47,285 bases of DNA, from NCBI GenBank assembly GCA_001940645.1, contig MDVS01000085.1:1-47285 (forward strand), written 5' to 3'. The number at the start of each line of letters is the position of its first letter. Position 1 is the stretch's first letter. A model generated the notes under the pieces. That model saw only the letters and a list, made by a program, of their open reading frames with translations, had not been told where the DNA came from and did not search any database. This DNA is from Candidatus Heimdallarchaeota archaeon LC_3 (GTDB lineage: Archaea > Asgardarchaeota > Heimdallarchaeia > Hodarchaeales > LC-3). Made by a program: the position numbers and the translations under genes. Shown here piece by piece: positions 45,179 to 47,285 of the stretch.

Positions 45179-46651
45179 ATGAGTGAAAAACGAAAGAAAG
45201 AAAAAAAATTAACAACTTCTGCAGGTAATCCTGTAGCAGATAATCAGAATTCACTTACTGCTGGACCTCGAGGGCCAGTACTCTTACAAGATTATCAATT
45301 GATTGAGAAATTAGCACATCAAAATCGTGAAAGAATACCTGAGCGAGTAGTTCATGCTAAAGGTTGGGGTGCGTATGGAACATTAACTATAACGCACGAT
45401 ATCACGAAATATACAAAAGCAAGTATATTTAGTAAAATAGGCAAACAAACAAAATTACTTGCACGTTTTTCAACAGTAGCTGGCGAACAAGGTGCTGCTG
45501 ATGCTGAAAGAGATGTTCGTGGTTTTGCATTAAAATTCTACACTGAAGAAGGAAACTGGGACCTAGTTGGCAATAATACTCCTGTTTTTTTCATACGTGA
45601 TCCTATTAAATTCCCTGATTTTATTAGAACCCAAAAAAGACATCCCAAAACAAATTTACGATCAAACACTGCAATGTGGGACTTCTGGTCATTATCTCCA
45701 GAAAGCCTGCACCAAGTAACCATTCTAATGTCTGATCGAGGTATTCCCAAGGCTCCTATGTACATGAATGGTTATGGATCACATACTTTCAGTTTTTACA
45801 ATGATAAAGGCGAACTTATATGGGTGAAATTCCATTTTAAAACCCAACAAGGTCATAAATTCTTTACAAACGAAGAATCTAAAGAAGTGATTGGAAATAG
45901 CAGAGAAACTTATCAAGAAGAACTTTTTGGTACGATTGAACGAGGAGAATTTCCAAAATGGACTCTTAAAATTCAAGTTATGACTAAAGAACAAGCAGAA
46001 AAAACGTCTTTCAATCCTTTTGATTTAACAAAGGTCTGGCCGCACAAAGATTTCCCATTGATTGAAGTAGGGGTTATGGAGCTTAATAAAAACCCTGATA
46101 ACTATTTTACTGATATTGAACAAGCAGCGTTTTCTCCATCGAATGTAGTTCCAGGAATTTCTTGGTCTCCTGATAAAATGTTGCAAGGAAGAATATTTGC
46201 TTACGCTGATGCACATCGATATCGTCTTGGAACACACTATGAAGCATTACCGGTTAATCGTCCAATAAATGAAGTTAATCACTATCATAAAGATGGTCCT
46301 ATGAGATTTTTTGATAATAATACAAAAAATCCTGATGTTTATTACGAACCTAACTCATTTGGTGGACCCATTCAAACTCCAGAGTATGCAGAACCTCCCT
46401 TAAAACTTTCAGGTGACCCTGGCGATCGATATAATCATCGAGAAGGTAATGATGATTATACACAAGTTAATGCTTTATTCAATTTATTTGATAATGATCA
46501 AAAACAGCGATTGTTCAACAATCTCAAAGATGCTATGCAGGGTGTACCTAAGAAAATCGTTGATAAGCAACTAATTGAATTTGCTAAAGTAAATTCAGAT
46601 TATGCAGCAGGGGTTGCTGAAGCGCTTGGAGTAAGTGTGCCTAAATTTTAA
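45179..46651 (+). CDS. katA: Monofunctional haem catalase
   Basis: This haem enzyme of 490 aa decomposes hydrogen peroxide to water and oxygen. The distal His is in [13 protein letters not shown] (near 54), [20 protein letters not shown] and [10 protein letters not shown] (Asn) follow, and [14 protein letters not shown] near 345 carries the proximal haem-ligand Tyr. Its size matches small-subunit clade 3 catalases. The N-terminus [19 protein letters not shown] is basic and without signal. The ATG at 45179 has GAGGA 8 nt upstream, so the upstream TTG codons are not needed. The divergent PerR-like gene and operator predict peroxide induction. Confidence 0.96.
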   Translation: MSEKRKKEKKLTTSAGNPVADNQNSLTAGPRGPVLLQDYQLIEKLAHQNRERIPERVVHAKGWGAYGTLTITHDITKYTKASIFSKIGKQTKLLARFSTVAGEQGAADAERDVRGFALKFYTEEGNWDLVGNNTPVFFIRDPIKFPDFIRTQKRHPKTNLRSNTAMWDFWSLSPESLHQVTILMSDRGIPKAPMYMNGYGSHTFSFYNDKGELIWVKFHFKTQQGHKFFTNEESKEVIGNSRETYQEELFGTIERGEFPKWTLKIQVMTKEQAEKTSFNPFDLTKVWPHKDFPLIEVGVMELNKNPDNYFTDIEQAAFSPSNVVPGISWSPDKMLQGRIFAYADAHRYRLGTHYEALPVNRPINEVNHYHKDGPMRFFDNNTKNPDVYYEPNSFGGPIQTPEYAEPPLKLSGDPGDRYNHREGNDDYTQVNALFNLFDNDQKQRLFNNLKDAMQGVPKKIVDKQLIEFAKVNSDYAAGVAEALGVSVPKF

Positions 46652-46657
46652 TTACTA

Positions 46658-46699
46658 ACTAGTTTCTTTCATCTAGTGTGAGAGAAATTCTTTTTTTTT
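46658..46699 (+). terminator. Candidate terminator after katA
   Basis: A small ACTAG/CTAGT stem (46658-46662 with 46673-46677) is followed by a T9 run at 46691-46699. Archaeal terminators rely mainly on T-runs, and this is the clearest one close behind a stop codon in the window. Confidence 0.5.
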
Positions 46700-46759
46700 C
46701 TTCAATGAATTTCTTATTCTTTAAAAATCAATAAATATCAGTACTTCCGCAAGTCTAGA

Positions 46760-47285
46760 TCAACTCCGTTCATTTGGTCTCCAAAGTGCTTGAAGTAGAC
46801 GTTTGAATCTTGAAACTGTCAAAATTAATGTACTTATTTTATAAATTTTAATAGGAAGCTCATAATTACAAGTAACCTTTAAAACATGAGTTACTATATG
46901 CAAAAATGCATTAATACGGAGCCAAATAGCTTCAAGGATAAAACCAATTCCAATGAGAAGAAGTCGCAAAATAGAGTTTAGTGAGGTCGTTCGAGCTTGA
47001 AACTGATGTACAACGCGATATTGGGTTTCAATTCCCCAACGAGATCTATAAATTTTCTCAATGTAATCTGCTGAACCTCGAATATTGGTCGTGTACACAT
47101 AGAAGTCAAGATAAACCCTTTCTGGCTTTCTGCCTTTTTTCACCTTAAGTAATTGTGCTTGTACAATGACGGGATACCGCCGATTGTGGCACGATGTAAG
47201 TTCTAATTCAAATTTAAAAGTCAATAAATTATTTTTCTTTAACCATCGAAAGAATTTTTTCGATTGTGTAATATCAATACCTGCT
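46760..47285 (-). CDS. IS4-type (DDE) transposase, N-terminal part outside the window
   Basis: The reading frame is open from the right edge of the window to the TGA at 46762-46760, giving about 175 codons of the C-terminal half. The edge portion reads AGIDITQSKKFFRWLKKN. Downstream, YPVIVQAQLLKVKKGRKPE and IEKIYRSRWGIETQYRVVHQF match the Y-R-E region of IS4-family transposases, with the third acidic residue Glu in GIETQYR. The C-terminus ends RLLQALWRPNERS. The other catalytic Asp residues and the far end of the element lie beyond the window, so intactness cannot be judged. It flanks katA. Confidence 0.85.
   Translation of the reverse strand, partial: AGIDITQSKKFFRWLKKNNLLTFKFELELTSCHNRRYPVIVQAQLLKVKKGRKPERVYLDFYVYTTNIRGSADYIEKIYRSRWGIETQYRVVHQFQARTTSLNSILRLLLIGIGFILEAIWLRINAFLHIVTHVLKVTCNYELPIKIYKISTLILTVSRFKRLLQALWRPNERS

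Overview
The window is a very AT-rich, densely coded stretch of an archaeal chromosome. The lineage is most probably Asgard, Heimdallarchaeia-like; this is an inference from the gene set. The pointers are an Arf/Ras-type small GTPase (19161-19727), a geranylgeranyl-reductase-type flavoprotein (15985-17433), a tRNA-Thr with an archaeal-type intron at position 37/38, CofC of coenzyme F420 synthesis, TATA-like promoters, and Shine-Dalgarno motifs of the GGTGA/GGAG type with frequent TTG and GTG starts. No rRNA, CRISPR array or prophage is visible. A fragment of an IS4-type element lies at the right edge.

Layout: 1-3.2 kb holds an ABC exporter (ATPase cut by the left edge, plus a large FtsX-like permease). 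3.7-6.7 kb holds a small alpha/alpha-toroid protein, a 4-TM protein, tRNA-Thr(GGT) with its intron, a Lys-rich protein with a putative zinc site and a CBS protein. 6.8-10.6 kb holds a type II pantothenate-kinase-like protein, an alpha/beta hydrolase, SurE (apparently with an ATT start) and a PRC-barrel protein. 10.8-15.6 kb is one giant MMPL/RND membrane protein. 16-20.5 kb holds a geranylgeranyl reductase homologue, an M24 peptidase, a HEAT protein, the Arf-like GTPase and a MazG-like pyrophosphohydrolase. 20.7-23.3 kb is an inositol-phosphate module: a sugar/inositol-phosphate nucleotidyltransferase, a DIPP-synthase-like CDP-alcohol phosphotransferase and an inositol monophosphatase. 24.9-28 kb is a signalling cassette: an orphan histidine kinase, a protein combining a ribbon-helix-helix, a V4R-like and a receiver domain, and an overlapping unknown gene. 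28-30.9 kb is a GT2 glycosyltransferase/HAD/HAD operon on the minus strand. 31-34.8 kb holds a receiver protein with an odd C-terminal kinase-like ATPase domain, CofC, a CBS protein and a DtxR-type regulator. 34.8-44.5 kb holds a secreted beta-helix-like protein, a class C beta-lactamase-like protein, a class V aminotransferase, a truncated haemoglobin, UppP, a Ca2+-type P-ATPase and an MFS carrier. 44.6-46.7 kb is a Fur/PerR regulator divergent from a haem catalase, with a perfect 15-bp PerR/Fur-type palindrome between them. The right end is a transposase fragment.

Three themes stand out. One is oxygen and peroxide handling (catalase, PerR-like regulator, truncated haemoglobin). One is envelope and lipid work (geranylgeranyl reductase, UppP, GT2, inositol-phosphate transfer, MMPL and ABC exporters). 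The third is two-component-like signalling with unusual domain orders. The best candidates for something undescribed are the HK / RHH-V4R-REC / unknown cassette at 24890-27993 and the REC-unknown-HATPase protein at 31052-32587.
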